A stretch of 64,000 bases of DNA from Corynebacterium casei LMG S-19264 (GTDB lineage: Bacteria > Actinomycetota > Actinomycetes > Mycobacteriales > Mycobacteriaceae). Below are positions 7,794-17,867 of the stretch, in pieces. Both the position numbers and the translations under genes were made by a program. The stretch covers positions 662,009-726,008 of the forward strand of contig NZ_CP004350.1 of the NCBI RefSeq assembly GCF_000550785.1, read 5' to 3'. The first letter of the stretch is position 1. Every line of letters starts with the position of its first letter. Under the pieces are notes generated by a model. It saw only the letters and a list, made by a program, of their open reading frames with translations, ran no database searches and had not been told where the DNA came from.

Positions 7794-9914
7794 TTAAACA
7801 CTCGGGGTGTTTAGTCCGCGGCGGACCAAAAGTGGGGTGAGCTCCTTGTCGCGGCCGCGGAGCTTGGCGTAGACCTCGGAGAAGTCTCGCGAAGCGCCGG
7901 TGGACAAGATGAGGTCGCGGAACTGTTGGCCCGCGCGCCGGGCTGCGTCATCACTGACTTTGGCAGCGGAGTCAGCGGCTGCGGTGTCGGTAGCGCCGGT
8001 GGTGTCATCGGCAGGCGTGGCGGCGTGATTCTCGCGGAACCATTCGAAGCCGTCGGCATCGAGAGCCTCTGCCCACAAGTAGGAGTAGTAGCCCGCGGAG
8101 TAGCCGCCAGCGAAGATGTGCTGGAAATAGGTTGAGCGGTATCGCGGTGCGATAGCGTCGGTGTCCATGCCAGCGGCGGCGAGCGCGGCCTGCTCGAACT
8201 CGGCGATTGCCTCAGGCGTGGAATCCAGCTTCGCAGCCTCTTCTGGAGTGAGCGAGTGCCACGCCAGGTCAATGATGGATGCCGCGACGTATTCGGCTGT
8301 GGCAAAACCCTGGCCGAACTGCGAGGCCTTCGATACAGCTTCCAGCAACTCATCCGGGATGACCTCGCCCGTGTCCACGTGGCGCGCGTAGTTCTTCACC
8401 AACGCTGGATCCAGTGCCCAGTTCTCATTAATCTGCGAGGGGAACTCCACCCAGTCACGCGGTACGTTTGTGCCGGAGAAGGTGGGGTAGCGGACATCGG
8501 AAAGCAAGCCGTGCAACGCGTGGCCAAATTCGTGGAAGACCGTGTGCAGCTCATCCAAACTCAGCAATGGAGTCGAACCATTCGCCGGGCGCGCGATGCC
8601 CATGACGTTGATGACTACCGGACGCGTATCCAGCAAGTGCGACTGCTCCATGAACGTGGACATCCACGCACCACCGCGCTTAGTCGGGCGGCCAAAGTAA
8701 TCTGTGAGGAACAAACCGATACCGGTGTTGAGCTTGTGCTCCTGGCCATCATCGAAGACCTCCCAGACGCGCACACCCTCGGCGTATCCTTCCAGGTCAT
8801 CTCGTGGAATAACCGTGATGCCGTAAAGGCGGTGGGCGGCGGCAAAGACGCCATCGACAAGCACTGCATCCAACGGGAAGTACTTACGCAACTCATTGTC
8901 ATCCAATGCGAAATCGCGCTGGCGCACCTTGGCCTCCCAGTACGGCCAATCCGCAGCGGTGAAGTTCTCGCCGTTGAGCTCCGCTTCCTCGGCCAGAATC
9001 TTGTGCTCACCAGCCGCATTCGCGTTGATCGCCGGGACCAGACCGCGCAACATATCATTAACCGCCGATGCTTCCTTGGCGGTCTCCTCTGCAATCACAT
9101 AATCCGCATGGGTATCAAACCCCAACAGACGGGCACTTTCCGCGCGCAGCTGAGCCATCTCCACCAACGTGGCTGAGTTGGATTCCGTACCGCGCAGACG
9201 CGCTGCCTCATACAACGCTGCACGCGCTTCAGCACGGGCGAGGCGCTGCTGTTCTGACTGTACCGACGGCAACTCCAGCGGGAAGACGAATCCCTCTTCG
9301 CCCAACTCCTTGGCATAAGCGGCGGCGACGTCGATGCGGTCCTGCGGCAAGCCCTTAAGCTCCTCCGCATCCTCAAAACGCACCGCGCGGGCAAGAGTAT
9401 CCGCCATCAAATTGCGGCCGAAATCCTCAGACAACGTGGACAAACGCTGGTTTATCTCCGACAAGCGCTGCTTGTAATCGGCGGAAAGCTCCGCGCCCTT
9501 GCGCTTGAATGTACGAAGCAGATGATCATGCAAGCGCTGGGATTCAGTATCCTCCGGTGCCTCCACCGACTTTAAACGCTCATAGAGCTTTTCATTCTGA
9601 TAAATCGCGTCCATGTGCGCTGACAACTCCGGATAAATATCCGCAGCAATCTCTTCCATTTCATCCGTGATATCGGTGCCAGAAAGATTCCCGAAGACCG
9701 ACATGACCCGCTCCAGGTCACGGCCGGAACGCTCCAGCGCCTCAACAGTATTGACCCATGTCGGAGAATCAGAGTTATTAACAATCGCAGCAATCTCCGC
9801 ATTATGACGGGAGAGCGACTCAGTAAACGCAGGACGGTAATGCTCAACGCGAATCTCAGCAAAAGGTGGCAGCTGATACGGCAATTGAGAGGGGACAAGT
9901 AGTGGGGTAGCCAT
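7794..9914 (-). CDS. M3-family oligopeptidase (Dcp/OpdA-like)
   Basis: Zn metallopeptidase of 706 residues, the full length for peptidyl-dipeptidase Dcp and oligopeptidase A. It probably degrades short peptides in the cytosol; no signal peptide is present. The metal site HEFGHALHG lies near residue 458, with the downstream third ligand region PSQINENW and the M3 C-terminal segment GYYSYLWAEALDAD. The N-terminal helical domain begins LPPFAEIRVEHYRPAF, typical of Dcp. A region near residues 625-645 is Asp/Ala/Thr rich (PADDTTGATDTAAADSAAK) and looks like an inserted linker. It is monocistronic and convergent with the 153-aa gene. Confidence 0.9.
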   Translation of the reverse strand: MATPLLVPSQLPYQLPPFAEIRVEHYRPAFTESLSRHNAEIAAIVNNSDSPTWVNTVEALERSGRDLERVMSVFGNLSGTDITDEMEEIAADIYPELSAHMDAIYQNEKLYERLKSVEAPEDTESQRLHDHLLRTFKRKGAELSADYKQRLSEINQRLSTLSEDFGRNLMADTLARAVRFEDAEELKGLPQDRIDVAAAYAKELGEEGFVFPLELPSVQSEQQRLARAEARAALYEAARLRGTESNSATLVEMAQLRAESARLLGFDTHADYVIAEETAKEASAVNDMLRGLVPAINANAAGEHKILAEEAELNGENFTAADWPYWEAKVRQRDFALDDNELRKYFPLDAVLVDGVFAAAHRLYGITVIPRDDLEGYAEGVRVWEVFDDGQEHKLNTGIGLFLTDYFGRPTKRGGAWMSTFMEQSHLLDTRPVVINVMGIARPANGSTPLLSLDELHTVFHEFGHALHGLLSDVRYPTFSGTNVPRDWVEFPSQINENWALDPALVKNYARHVDTGEVIPDELLEAVSKASQFGQGFATAEYVAASIIDLAWHSLTPEEAAKLDSTPEAIAEFEQAALAAAGMDTDAIAPRYRSTYFQHIFAGGYSAGYYSYLWAEALDADGFEWFRENHAATPADDTTGATDTAAADSAAKVSDDAARRAGQQFRDLILSTGASRDFSEVYAKLRGRDKELTPLLVRRGLNTPSV

Positions 9915-9988
9915 AAGTTACCAATCTACCCCTCAACGACAGCTGATTATGTGGGTTTAAAACAAAACTAAAAGCTGGCGGCACGACA

Positions 9989-10028
9989 AAGCCCTCTCAA
10001 CCCCGATGAAAAGGGGCTAAGAGGGCTT
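9989..10028 (-). terminator. Terminator of icd
   Basis: An outer stem AAGCCCTCT/AGAGGGCTT and inner CCCC/GGGG enclose an 8-nt loop. It starts 19 bp after the icd stop and reads as a GC-rich hairpin with a short T-rich end on the minus strand. Confidence 0.8.
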
Positions 10029-10046
10029 GTTAGGCCTGAAGAAGAA

Positions 10047-12221
10047 CTACTTCTTCAACGACTCCAGAATCTCGTTGTAGATAGAGGAAGGACGCATGAC
10101 CTGTGCGGTCTTGTCCTCGTTTGGCCAGTAGTAGCCGCCCAAGTCTGCAGGCTGGCCCTGGATGTCAATGAGCTCCTGAGCAATAGCGTCCAGGTTCTCA
10201 TTGAGCTTCGCGGAGAACTCCTTGAAGCCCTCAGCCAGCTCAGCGTCATCGGTCTGCTTAGCCAACTCCTCAGCCCAGAACGCTGCCAAGTACAGGTGGG
10301 AACCGCGGTTATCAATTTCCTTGACCTTGCGGGAAGGGGAGTAACCGTCAGTCAGCAAACGCTCGGTAGCGTTGTCGAGTGCAGCGGCCAGAACGCCAGC
10401 GCGCTCATTGCCGTGAGTCTGCTGCTCGTGGCGGAAGGACTCAGCCAGAGCCAGGAACTCACCCAGGGAGTCCCAACGCAGGTGGTTTTCTTCCTGAACC
10501 TGCTCAACGTGCTTAGGAGCAGAGCCACCAGCACCGGTCTCAAACAGACCGCCGCCAGCCATCAAAGGAACAACAGACAGCATCTTTGCAGAGGTACCCA
10601 GCTCCAGAATCGGGAAGAGGTCAGTGTTGTAGTCACGCAGAACGTTACCGGTAACAGAGATGGTGTCCTCGCCGCGACGGATGCGCTCAACGGTGACCTT
10701 GGTTGCCTCAACTGGGGACAGGATTTCAATGTCCAGACCCTCAGTGTCGTGGTCGCCCAAGTACTTGTTGACCAAGTCGATCAGGTTGCGGTCGTGTGCG
10801 CGCTCAGTGTCGAGCCAGAAGACAGTCTTCATGCCGGACAGACGAGCACGGTTAACAGCCAGCTTTACCCAGTCCTGGATTGGAGCATCCTTGGTCTGGC
10901 ATGCACGCCAGATGTCGTTTGCCTCAACGTTGTGGGAAATCAGAACATCACCAGCTGAGTTAACAACCTGAACTTCGCCGTCGGCAGCAATCTTGAAGGT
11001 CTTGTTGTGGGAGCCGTACTCCTCAGCCTTCTGCGCCATCAGGCCAACGTTAGGGGAGGTACCCATGGTGGTTGGATCGTATGCGCCGTTCTCACGGCAG
11101 TCATCGATAACAGCCTGGTACACGCCAGCGTAAGAGGAATCAGGGATGACAGCGAGGGTGTCCTGCTCTTCATCGTTCTTGTTCCACATGTGGCCGGAGG
11201 TACGGATCATTGCTGGCATGGAAGCGTCAATGATGACATCCGATGGGACGTGCAGGTTGGTAATGCCCTTGTTGGAGTTAACCATAGCCAGGTCAGGGCC
11301 GTTTTCCAGAGCAGCTTCGAAAGCAGCCTTGATTTCAGCGCCGTTCTCCAGCTTGTCCAGACCGGTGTAGATTGCGCCCAGGCCGTTCTCACCGTTGAGG
11401 CCAGCCTCGAGCAGCTGATCGCCGTACTTGTCATAAACGTCTGCGAAGAATGCGCGAACAACGTGGCCGAAGATGATTGGGTCAGAGACCTTCATCATGG
11501 TGGCCTTCAGGTGAGCGGAGAAGAGAACGCCCTCTTCCTTTGCGCGTGCAACCTGAGCCTTCAAGAACTCATCAAGAGCCTTGGAGGAGATGAAGGTGCC
11601 GTCAATAACTTCCTTGTCCAGGACCTTCAGGCCGTCCAACAAAACGGTCTCAGCGCCGTCGGTGCCAACGTGCTTGATGGTCAGGGTGTCATCACCTTCG
11701 ATGATGACGGACTTCTCATTGTGGCGGAAGTCGTTTGCGTCCATGGTTGCAACGTTGGTCTTGGAATCCTTGGACCATGCACCCATGCGGTGTGGGTTTG
11801 CCTTGACAAAGTTCTTCACTGCCTGTGGTGCACGACGGTCGGAGTTGCCCTCACGCAGGACAGGGTTCACAGCGGAACCCTTAGCTACGTCGTACTTATC
11901 CTTTGCGTCGTCGTACTCTGGCAGGTCGAAGCCTGCAGCCTGCAGCTCGGCGATAGCCTTGCGCAGCTGAACCTCAGATGCAGAAATGTTTGGAAGCTTA
12001 ACGATGTTCGCTTCTGGGGTCTTAGCCAACTCACCGAGCTCAGACAGTGCGTCTGGAACCTTGGTCTCTGGGAACTGAGCCAAGATACGAGCAGCCAGGG
12101 AAATATCTGCGGTCTCTATTTCGATGCCTGCAACGGAAGCGAAAGCTTCAACGATTGGCTTGAAAGAGTAGGACGCAAGCAATGGTGCTTCGTCAGTACG
12201 GGTCCAGATGATCTTTGCCAT
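10047..12221 (-). CDS. icd: Isocitrate dehydrogenase, NADP-dependent, monomeric type
   Basis: TCA-cycle enzyme oxidising isocitrate to 2-oxoglutarate with NADP, producing NADPH. The 724 residues and N-terminus [20 protein letters not shown] identify the monomeric IDH class, unrelated in length to the dimeric form. Characteristic blocks are [58 protein letters not shown] and [17 protein letters not shown]. It starts with ATG behind AGGAGAAAC. It is transcribed alone, with a terminator at 9989-10028. A small GGGG/CCCC hairpin lies in its upstream region near 12290-12305. Confidence 0.97.
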   Translation of the reverse strand: MAKIIWTRTDEAPLLASYSFKPIVEAFASVAGIEIETADISLAARILAQFPETKVPDALSELGELAKTPEANIVKLPNISASEVQLRKAIAELQAAGFDLPEYDDAKDKYDVAKGSAVNPVLREGNSDRRAPQAVKNFVKANPHRMGAWSKDSKTNVATMDANDFRHNEKSVIIEGDDTLTIKHVGTDGAETVLLDGLKVLDKEVIDGTFISSKALDEFLKAQVARAKEEGVLFSAHLKATMMKVSDPIIFGHVVRAFFADVYDKYGDQLLEAGLNGENGLGAIYTGLDKLENGAEIKAAFEAALENGPDLAMVNSNKGITNLHVPSDVIIDASMPAMIRTSGHMWNKNDEEQDTLAVIPDSSYAGVYQAVIDDCRENGAYDPTTMGTSPNVGLMAQKAEEYGSHNKTFKIAADGEVQVVNSAGDVLISHNVEANDIWRACQTKDAPIQDWVKLAVNRARLSGMKTVFWLDTERAHDRNLIDLVNKYLGDHDTEGLDIEILSPVEATKVTVERIRRGEDTISVTGNVLRDYNTDLFPILELGTSAKMLSVVPLMAGGGLFETGAGGSAPKHVEQVQEENHLRWDSLGEFLALAESFRHEQQTHGNERAGVLAAALDNATERLLTDGYSPSRKVKEIDNRGSHLYLAAFWAEELAKQTDDAELAEGFKEFSAKLNENLDAIAQELIDIQGQPADLGGYYWPNEDKTAQVMRPSSIYNEILESLKK

Positions 12222-12401
12222 GTTTCTCCTAAAAATTAATGTTTTGGAAAACGTTCAACAACCAAGAATACCGGTTCACCGTATCTTTTGGGGGATAGAT
12301 ACCCCTTATTGCACCTTCAGGCGCTAAGCGAGGCCCGCGCGGTGATACAACAGCAACGAGGTGATCCGTCGGTGAAAAATTCGAGCGTGTGAAAACTGGA
12401 A

Positions 12402-12432
12402 GTGGGCTGCGCGTTTTCAACGTGCAGCCCAC
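12402..12432 (-). terminator. Terminator of the siderophore operon
   Basis: GTGGGCTGC (12402-12410) pairs perfectly with GCAGCCCAC (12424-12432). It lies about 30 bp after the stop of the siderophore-interacting protein gene. The 228-bp gap around it (12236-12463) also holds the icd upstream region and no further gene. Confidence 0.75.
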
Positions 12433-12463
12433 AAATCAAGCTTTGAATCTGTTACTTGATTTC

Positions 12464-13423
12464 TTAGCCGAGGGCTTTAACACCGTTCTTCCAGTAGCCC
12501 ATGAAAGAAACCTGGTGGCGGGAGATTCCAGCGCCCTTGACCACCATGCGGCGGATGGTGGTGACCATGGAGGATTCGCCGGCAATCCAGAAGTAGGTAT
12601 CTGCATAGCGCTCAGCCACAGTCGAGGTTGGCTCGGCTCGTTCTTCTTCATCATCGAAGGAGCTGTACGTTGGAGTCTCCCAAATTAGCGGGGATTGCTC
12701 AGCATCAGAAGGAGACGACGGTACTGGTGGGGTGAATTCGCCGCGTGGGTTTTCTACCTCAAACAGGCGTGCTGCTGATTCCACCAGCATGTCGCCGTAG
12801 GTGTGGCCTTCGCCGCGTGGCACCCAATGCACAGTCAGATTCGCTGGGAAGTCGATCTTTGGGGCATCTGCGATATCAACGAGTTCGCAGTACATGGTGC
12901 CGGTGAGCTCCGCAGACCATTCGTCCGCGATGCGCAGCATGGCTGGCAGTGCGGTTTCATCACCCAAGATGACAACATTTTTTGCTTCACCAGGCTGGAA
13001 TTCAATGCCTGGGCCGGATTCATCTTCCTTTTGCGGAGCAACGACATACAGCTGGTCACCTGGCTGTGCTTCAACTGCCCAGGTGGCAGCAGGTCCGCTG
13101 TCAGGAGTACCTACGCCGTGCAGTGCAAAGTCAATGTTTAGTTCGGCTTCACCGTGCTCGCCAGCGCGGCGAAGCTCACGGATGGAGTAGGTTCGCATGC
13201 TGCCGCGCTTTACTGGATCAATGGCCTTCCACTCGTCATACCAATTCTCCTCACCAGTCATCTGTGGCAGACCGTGCTCACCAGGAATGACTAGTTTGAT
13301 GCGCAAGTCCATGATGTGACCAGCCGGCCCCATGTCATTGACCCCGGTGAAGGTGACGCGCTGGAAATTGGGGGAGATTCGTTCAGAGTTCTTGACGGTT
13401 GCAGTAAATGGGAAGAATGCCAT
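12464..13423 (-). CDS. Siderophore-interacting protein (FAD ferric-siderophore reductase)
   Basis: Cytosolic flavoprotein that reduces imported ferric siderophore to release iron. The protein has 319 residues, near normal for the SIP/ViuB family. The FAD-binding motif MRTYSIREL lies near residue 75. The C-terminal NAD(P)H domain ends in the SIP hallmark YFWIAGESSMVTTIRRMV...SFMGYWKNG. An acidic, Pro/Ser-rich insertion (around residues 227-262) precedes it. It is the last of five genes, after the ATPase gene, with its Shine-Dalgarno AGGAG overlapping the ATPase end. It is probably iron-regulated through the operon promoter. Confidence 0.9.
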   Translation of the reverse strand: MAFFPFTATVKNSERISPNFQRVTFTGVNDMGPAGHIMDLRIKLVIPGEHGLPQMTGEENWYDEWKAIDPVKRGSMRTYSIRELRRAGEHGEAELNIDFALHGVGTPDSGPAATWAVEAQPGDQLYVVAPQKEDESGPGIEFQPGEAKNVVILGDETALPAMLRIADEWSAELTGTMYCELVDIADAPKIDFPANLTVHWVPRGEGHTYGDMLVESAARLFEVENPRGEFTPPVPSSPSDAEQSPLIWETPTYSSFDDEEERAEPTSTVAERYADTYFWIAGESSMVTTIRRMVVKGAGISRHQVSFMGYWKNGVKALG

Positions 13424-13430
13424 TGAGAAT

Positions 13431-14279
13431 CTACTTACTCCTTAGGTGGTGGCGGCCAATAGGCATGACTGCCGGGTGATCGGAAACTGGGTCATTGATA
13501 ATGACGGAATCAATTCCGAATACGGATTTAACGTTTTCTTTGGTAATGACTTCGCGTGGATGTCCGTGGGCGAAGACTTTGCCCCTGGATACGGCAACGA
13601 GTTCATCGGAATAACGCGCCGCCAAGTTCAAGTCATGCAGCACCATGACGATGGTGGTGCCGCGATCCCGGTTGAGTTCCGTGAGCAAGTCCAGAACATC
13701 CAATTGGTGCTTGACGTCTAAGTAGGTGGTTGGTTCATCGAGAAGCAATGTGTCCGTTCGCTGCGCAAGCGCCATCGCAATCCAGACGCGTTGGCGCTGG
13801 CCGCCGGATAGTTCATCGATGGAGCGTTCTGCTAAGTCGGAAATGCCGGTGGTTTCTAGTGATTCAGCGACGATGTCGTAATCTTGCTGGCTCCAACGTC
13901 CCAGCACGCCTTGGTGTGGGGTGCGGCCACGGCCCACGAGGTCCGCAACCACAATGCCATCCGGCGCGATGGGGGTCTGCGGCAAAAGGCCGAGCTTGGT
14001 TGCAAGCTTTCGGGTGGGGATGTCATGGATAGATTTTCCATCCAACACAATTTCGCCGTGGCTTGGATTAAGCAGACGCGCCATCGCGCGCAGCAGCGTT
14101 GATTTGCCGCAGCCATTTGGCCCGACGATAGAAGTTACCGCGCCGCGTTTGATGTCGACGCTGAGCTTTTCAATAACGGAACGCTCGCCGTAGCCGACGG
14201 AGACTTCCGATGCACTCAATGCGGTGGAGTTGGACTGATCCGCATGAGGTGTTTGCTCATTTACATCTGTTGCAGTCAT
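13431..14279 (-). CDS. Iron-siderophore ABC transporter ATPase
   Basis: FepC/FecE-type ATP-binding subunit. The start is taken at ATG 14279 (MTATDVNEQTP), giving 282 residues; longer readings would run into the preceding permease gene. Walker A is GPNGCGKSTLLRA, the signature is LSGGQRQRVWIAMAL, Walker B is LLLDEPTTYLD, and the H-loop is VLHDLN. It powers the two FecCD-type permeases upstream and lies 7 bp after the second permease gene. Confidence 0.95.
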   Translation of the reverse strand: MTATDVNEQTPHADQSNSTALSASEVSVGYGERSVIEKLSVDIKRGAVTSIVGPNGCGKSTLLRAMARLLNPSHGEIVLDGKSIHDIPTRKLATKLGLLPQTPIAPDGIVVADLVGRGRTPHQGVLGRWSQQDYDIVAESLETTGISDLAERSIDELSGGQRQRVWIAMALAQRTDTLLLDEPTTYLDVKHQLDVLDLLTELNRDRGTTIVMVLHDLNLAARYSDELVAVSRGKVFAHGHPREVITKENVKSVFGIDSVIINDPVSDHPAVMPIGRHHLRSK

Positions 14280-14286
14280 GAATGTC

Positions 14287-15366
14287 CTATCGCGTCGATC
14301 GAGTAAGTAGATAAATAAGAAATGGTGCGCCGATTGCGCCGGTGACAACACCGACGGGGTAGCGGGTGCCAAACAGGTACTGGCCAGCTAAGTCCGCGAC
14401 TAAGACCAGTAGTGCGCCGATTAAGCCTGCGGGAAGCACCAACGAAGATCCGGGCTTGAAGATTCTGGATGCAACAGGTCCTGCCATAAACGCCACGAAT
14501 GCAACAGGACCGGTTGCGGCAGTAGCAATCGCGATGAGGACAACGGCGCCGACGAAGAGCACTACGCGAGTCAGTGTTAGGCGGATGCCCAGCCCGCGCG
14601 CGAGGTCATCGCCCAATCCGAGGATGGACAACAAGTGCGCGCAGGCCACCATGATTGGGGCGATGATGACAACGGCCAAGATAGTGGGCATTCCACGCTC
14701 CCACGTCATGGTGTTGAGCGAGCCTGTGATCCAGCGCGTTGCAGTAGGAAGGTCCCAGGCGGCCGCGTGGGAGAGCACATAGGAAGTCCACGCCTGCATG
14801 ATGGCGGCACAACCAATACCGATCAGAATCATGCGTGTGCCGGTGAAACCAGATTTGATGGAAAGCAAGTAAATCAATATTGCGATGGCCAATGATGCCA
14901 CGGTGGACATCATGGAAACAGCAGTCTGGCCCAGTCCGAACATGATGATGCCGGTCGCGCCAGCAGCAGAAGCACTGGCAGAAATACCGATGATGTCCGG
15001 GGATGCCAGCTGGTTGCGCAGCATGGTTTGGAAAATCGTACCGGCGATACCGAATGCGAGACCCACGAAGATAGCAACCGTGGCGCGCGGCAAGCGCAGC
15101 GTTCCCACGGTAAAGCTTGCGCCTTGGACGGTTTCGCCCATGATGACAGCGAAGACATCGCCCGGGGTATAGAAGGTCTCACCAATCATCAACGACACAA
15201 ACCAGACAGCAATAACTGCCACGGCCAAGAAGGTGATGAGTGACCAGTACTGGTGTCCACGCTTCTTGCGTGCAGCAGATAGTGATGCCGCGAGCTGCTT
15301 GGTAGCAGTTGTATTCGCCGGAGTACCCGCAGCGTTAGATGGTGTTGCTTGGGTTGAAGTACTCAT
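14287..15366 (-). CDS. Iron-siderophore ABC permease 2 (FecCD family)
   Basis: Integral membrane subunit of 359 residues with about nine to ten hydrophobic helices and FecCD motifs such as RLPRATVAIFVGLAFGIAGTIFQTMLRNQLASPDIIGIS (read in parts) and the coupling loop LARGLGIRLTLTR. It pairs with the permease at 15366-16478, and the two genes abut with a one-base overlap. A cytosolic Ser/Ala/Thr-rich N-terminus of about 35 residues precedes the first helix. Confidence 0.93.
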   Translation of the reverse strand: MSTSTQATPSNAAGTPANTTATKQLAASLSAARKKRGHQYWSLITFLAVAVIAVWFVSLMIGETFYTPGDVFAVIMGETVQGASFTVGTLRLPRATVAIFVGLAFGIAGTIFQTMLRNQLASPDIIGISASASAAGATGIIMFGLGQTAVSMMSTVASLAIAILIYLLSIKSGFTGTRMILIGIGCAAIMQAWTSYVLSHAAAWDLPTATRWITGSLNTMTWERGMPTILAVVIIAPIMVACAHLLSILGLGDDLARGLGIRLTLTRVVLFVGAVVLIAIATAATGPVAFVAFMAGPVASRIFKPGSSLVLPAGLIGALLVLVADLAGQYLFGTRYPVGVVTGAIGAPFLIYLLTRSTR

Positions 15367-16478
15367 TAGGAAAGCTCCCTCACCTTGGTGTTGCGAACAA
15401 TCCAGATAAACAGTGGTGCGCCGATAAGCGGAACCAGGATGCCCACGGCCAATTCGGATGGTCGGGTCACAACGCGTCCGATGGTGTCAGCAGCAGTAAG
15501 TAGCAATGCGCCGGCAAGACCCGTCAGGGGCAAAAGCCAACGATGGTCAGTGCCGCACAGCAGGCGGATAAGGTGCGGAACAATCAGTCCAACGAATGCG
15601 ATGGGACCAGCCAATGCGGTGGCGGTGCCACACAGCATGACAGCGCCCAGAACAGCTACCAGGCGGGTGGTCATGACCTTGATTCCCAGGCCAGTAGCGA
15701 CGTCATCACCAAGTGCAAGAGCGTTGAGGCCAGGGGCGCAGCCCAAAACAATGAGCACGCCGATTCCTAAGAAAGGCAAGGACAAACCGAGCTCGGTCCA
15801 GCTTGCACCGCCGACGGAACCAATCTGCCAGAAACGGAACTGGTCCATGACATCAGCGCGTGGCAGCAAGATTGCCGAGACCAAGCTGGAGGCCGCTGCG
15901 GCGGTCGCTGCGCCTGATAGTGCAAGCTTCAGTGGAGTTGCGCCACCACGGCCTAATGAACCGACGAAGTACACGAATACCGCGGCAGCCAGTGAACCTG
16001 CCATCGCCGCAATCATCGTGGGGATTGGGCGAGAGAGCCCAAAGAAAGCAATACCTGTGACCACAGCGAGGGAAGCGCCAGACAGCACGCCAAAGATGCC
16101 AGGATCGGCCAATGGATTGCGGGTGATTCCCTGCAGGGTGGCACCAGACATTGCGAGGGCGGCGCCAACGAGCAGCGCCATCACGGTGCGTGGCAGCCGG
16201 GTGCTGGCGGCTGCCTGTTCAGCTGTTTCGGTAGCGCCACCAATGGCGGCTATTGCGTCCTCAATCGAAATTGAGCGCACGCCAAACATCACCGACGCAA
16301 TGCAAGCAATTGCGAGGGCGATGAGCAGACCAACAAACACAGCCAGACGCATCCCAATGGGGCGCTTTTTACCAGCGCCTCCGGCTTGGGATGCAAGTGC
16401 GGCATCAGCAAGCTCGTTGGCTGTGCGCGAATGTTTCGCGCTAGCTTGCTCTTGGACATCAACGGACTTTACTGACAC
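15366..16478 (-). CDS. Iron-siderophore ABC permease 1 (FecCD family)
   Basis: Integral membrane subunit of 370 residues. FecCD motifs include TRLPRTVMALLVGAAL, LQGITRNPLADPGIFGV, and the EAA-like coupling loop ALGDDVATGLGIKVMTTR. A GTG start at 16478 gives MSVKSVDVQEQ, with a roughly 45-residue cytosolic N-terminus before the first helix. It follows the binding-protein gene by 45 bp and overlaps the second permease by one base. It is part of the five-gene iron uptake operon. Confidence 0.93.
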   Translation of the reverse strand: MSVKSVDVQEQASAKHSRTANELADAALASQAGGAGKKRPIGMRLAVFVGLLIALAIACIASVMFGVRSISIEDAIAAIGGATETAEQAAASTRLPRTVMALLVGAALAMSGATLQGITRNPLADPGIFGVLSGASLAVVTGIAFFGLSRPIPTMIAAMAGSLAAAVFVYFVGSLGRGGATPLKLALSGAATAAAASSLVSAILLPRADVMDQFRFWQIGSVGGASWTELGLSLPFLGIGVLIVLGCAPGLNALALGDDVATGLGIKVMTTRLVAVLGAVMLCGTATALAGPIAFVGLIVPHLIRLLCGTDHRWLLPLTGLAGALLLTAADTIGRVVTRPSELAVGILVPLIGAPLFIWIVRNTKVRELS

Positions 16479-16523
16479 TGCGTGATATACCTCTGACAGT
16501 CTTTCAGGTCTTCGGTGAATCTA

Positions 16524-17630
16524 TTACTCAGCTTCGAACGCGGTGTTCAGCTCAGCGAAGTAATCATCAATGCCCCATGGAATAGACAGTGGGGATGGGT
16601 TAGCGGCAGCACCCAGAGGGCCAGCCTCGAGGAAGACAACGCGACCTTCAGCAATAGCTGGAATCTTGGACATCAGTGGATCAGCCTGCATATCTTCCAA
16701 TGCCTGCTGGTCTGCAGCTTCATCGCCGGAAGAGTAAGAGATGAAGAAGTCAACGTCTTCGAACTGCTCAGGGTTCTCCGCAGAAACCTCTTCCCAGAAG
16801 GAATCGGAGTTGCCGGTGTATTCCTTCACAATTTCAGGGGTCTCAAATCCAGCTTCTTCCAGGAAGCCCGCACGTGGGTCATCGAGGGTGTAGAAACCAA
16901 TCTGGGATTCGGAGCTGGCGCCACCGAAGGAGGTGAACAGAGGCTTCTTGCCCTCCAACTCTGGGTACTGCGCCATTGCCTCTTCAACCTGCTTCTTCAG
17001 GTCAGCGTTGAGCTCTTCTGCCTCAGCAGACAGGCCAAGACCAGCGGCGTCGAGGGAAACCATATCATAGGCAGAAGTAGTCCATGGCTTGTCTGGGTAT
17101 GCCACGACTGGAGCAATCTGAGACAAGGTGTCATAGTCTTCCTGGGTCAGGCCAGAATATGCAGCCAAGATGACGTCAGGCTGAGTGTCCGCAACCTGCT
17201 CGAATGGGATGCCGTCAGTTTCGTCGAAGAGAACTGGCTCTTCAGCGCCGAGCTCTTCCAGCTTGTCTTCGGTCCATGGCATGATGCCGTTGTCATCATC
17301 ATCGCCCCAAGTGGACTTGGACATGCCGACTGGAACGATACCGAAGGACAGTGGAACCTCGTGGTTTGCCCAACCAACAGTGGCAACACGCTCAGGTTTT
17401 TCTTCGATGACGGTTTCACCCAGTGCGTGTTCAACGGTGACTGGGAACTGAGATTCATCAGCAGGGTTGCTGGACTCAGAATCAGAACCCGATTCGTCTG
17501 CGGATTCGGATGCAGCAGAAGAGTCAGAGTTTGCCGCAGAGTCAGTGCTTTCGCTGTCGGAACAAGCAGTCAAAGCAAGCGCCGCGATAGCGGAAACAGC
17601 GGTGAATCGAACAAGTTTGGATGTATGCAC
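16524..17630 (-). CDS. Iron-siderophore binding lipoprotein
   Basis: Surface lipoprotein of 368 residues that captures ferric siderophore and delivers it to the FecCD permeases. The start is GTG 17630. The signal peptide MHTSKLVRFTAVSAIAALA ends in the lipobox LTAC, with Cys about residue 22. A Ser/Asp/Glu-rich linker of about 35 residues then leads into the Fe3+-siderophore binding fold (TVEHALGETVIEEKPERVATVGW; QPDVILAAYSGLT). It is the first gene of the operon. Two adjacent DtxR-like boxes lie upstream, consistent with iron repression. Confidence 0.93.
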   Translation of the reverse strand: MHTSKLVRFTAVSAIAALALTACSDSESTDSAANSDSSAASESADESGSDSESSNPADESQFPVTVEHALGETVIEEKPERVATVGWANHEVPLSFGIVPVGMSKSTWGDDDDNGIMPWTEDKLEELGAEEPVLFDETDGIPFEQVADTQPDVILAAYSGLTQEDYDTLSQIAPVVAYPDKPWTTSAYDMVSLDAAGLGLSAEAEELNADLKKQVEEAMAQYPELEGKKPLFTSFGGASSESQIGFYTLDDPRAGFLEEAGFETPEIVKEYTGNSDSFWEEVSAENPEQFEDVDFFISYSSGDEAADQQALEDMQADPLMSKIPAIAEGRVVFLEAGPLGAAANPSPLSIPWGIDDYFAELNTAFEAE

Positions 17631-17655
17631 GGTGTGTGGTCCTCCACGTGATCAG

Positions 17656-17694
17656 GCAGGCGAGCCTACCTTAAATTGTCTAGGGCTTACCTAT
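17656..17694 (-). promoter_or_regulatory. Two adjacent DtxR-like boxes of the siderophore operon
   Basis: Positions 17656-17674 and 17676-17694 each match the 19-bp DtxR consensus at 12 positions. The second has the strong core GGGCTTACCTA. They lie 26-64 bp upstream of the binding-protein start, where repressor binding would block transcription. Individually they are weak; the pairing and the iron-operon context raise the likelihood. Confidence 0.45.
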
Positions 17695-17867
17695 GTTAAT
17701 CCGCACACATATGCCCTTGTCAATACGGTTTCGCTAAGGATCTAAGAAGGCGAAACCTATAACTCAGATTCACCCATCATTCGTGGTGTGATGCACAGTG
17801 TCAAGTAGTTTCCTTGATATATCACTTGACGTGCGAGTTTCTTATCGTGTTGGGTAAGGTTGCCCGA

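Noticed and set aside
11007..12239. 410-codon plus-strand frame opposite icd
   Set aside because: It is antisense to the well-conserved icd gene and its translation looks like a codon-bias shadow (Val/Leu/Cys-rich, no domain).
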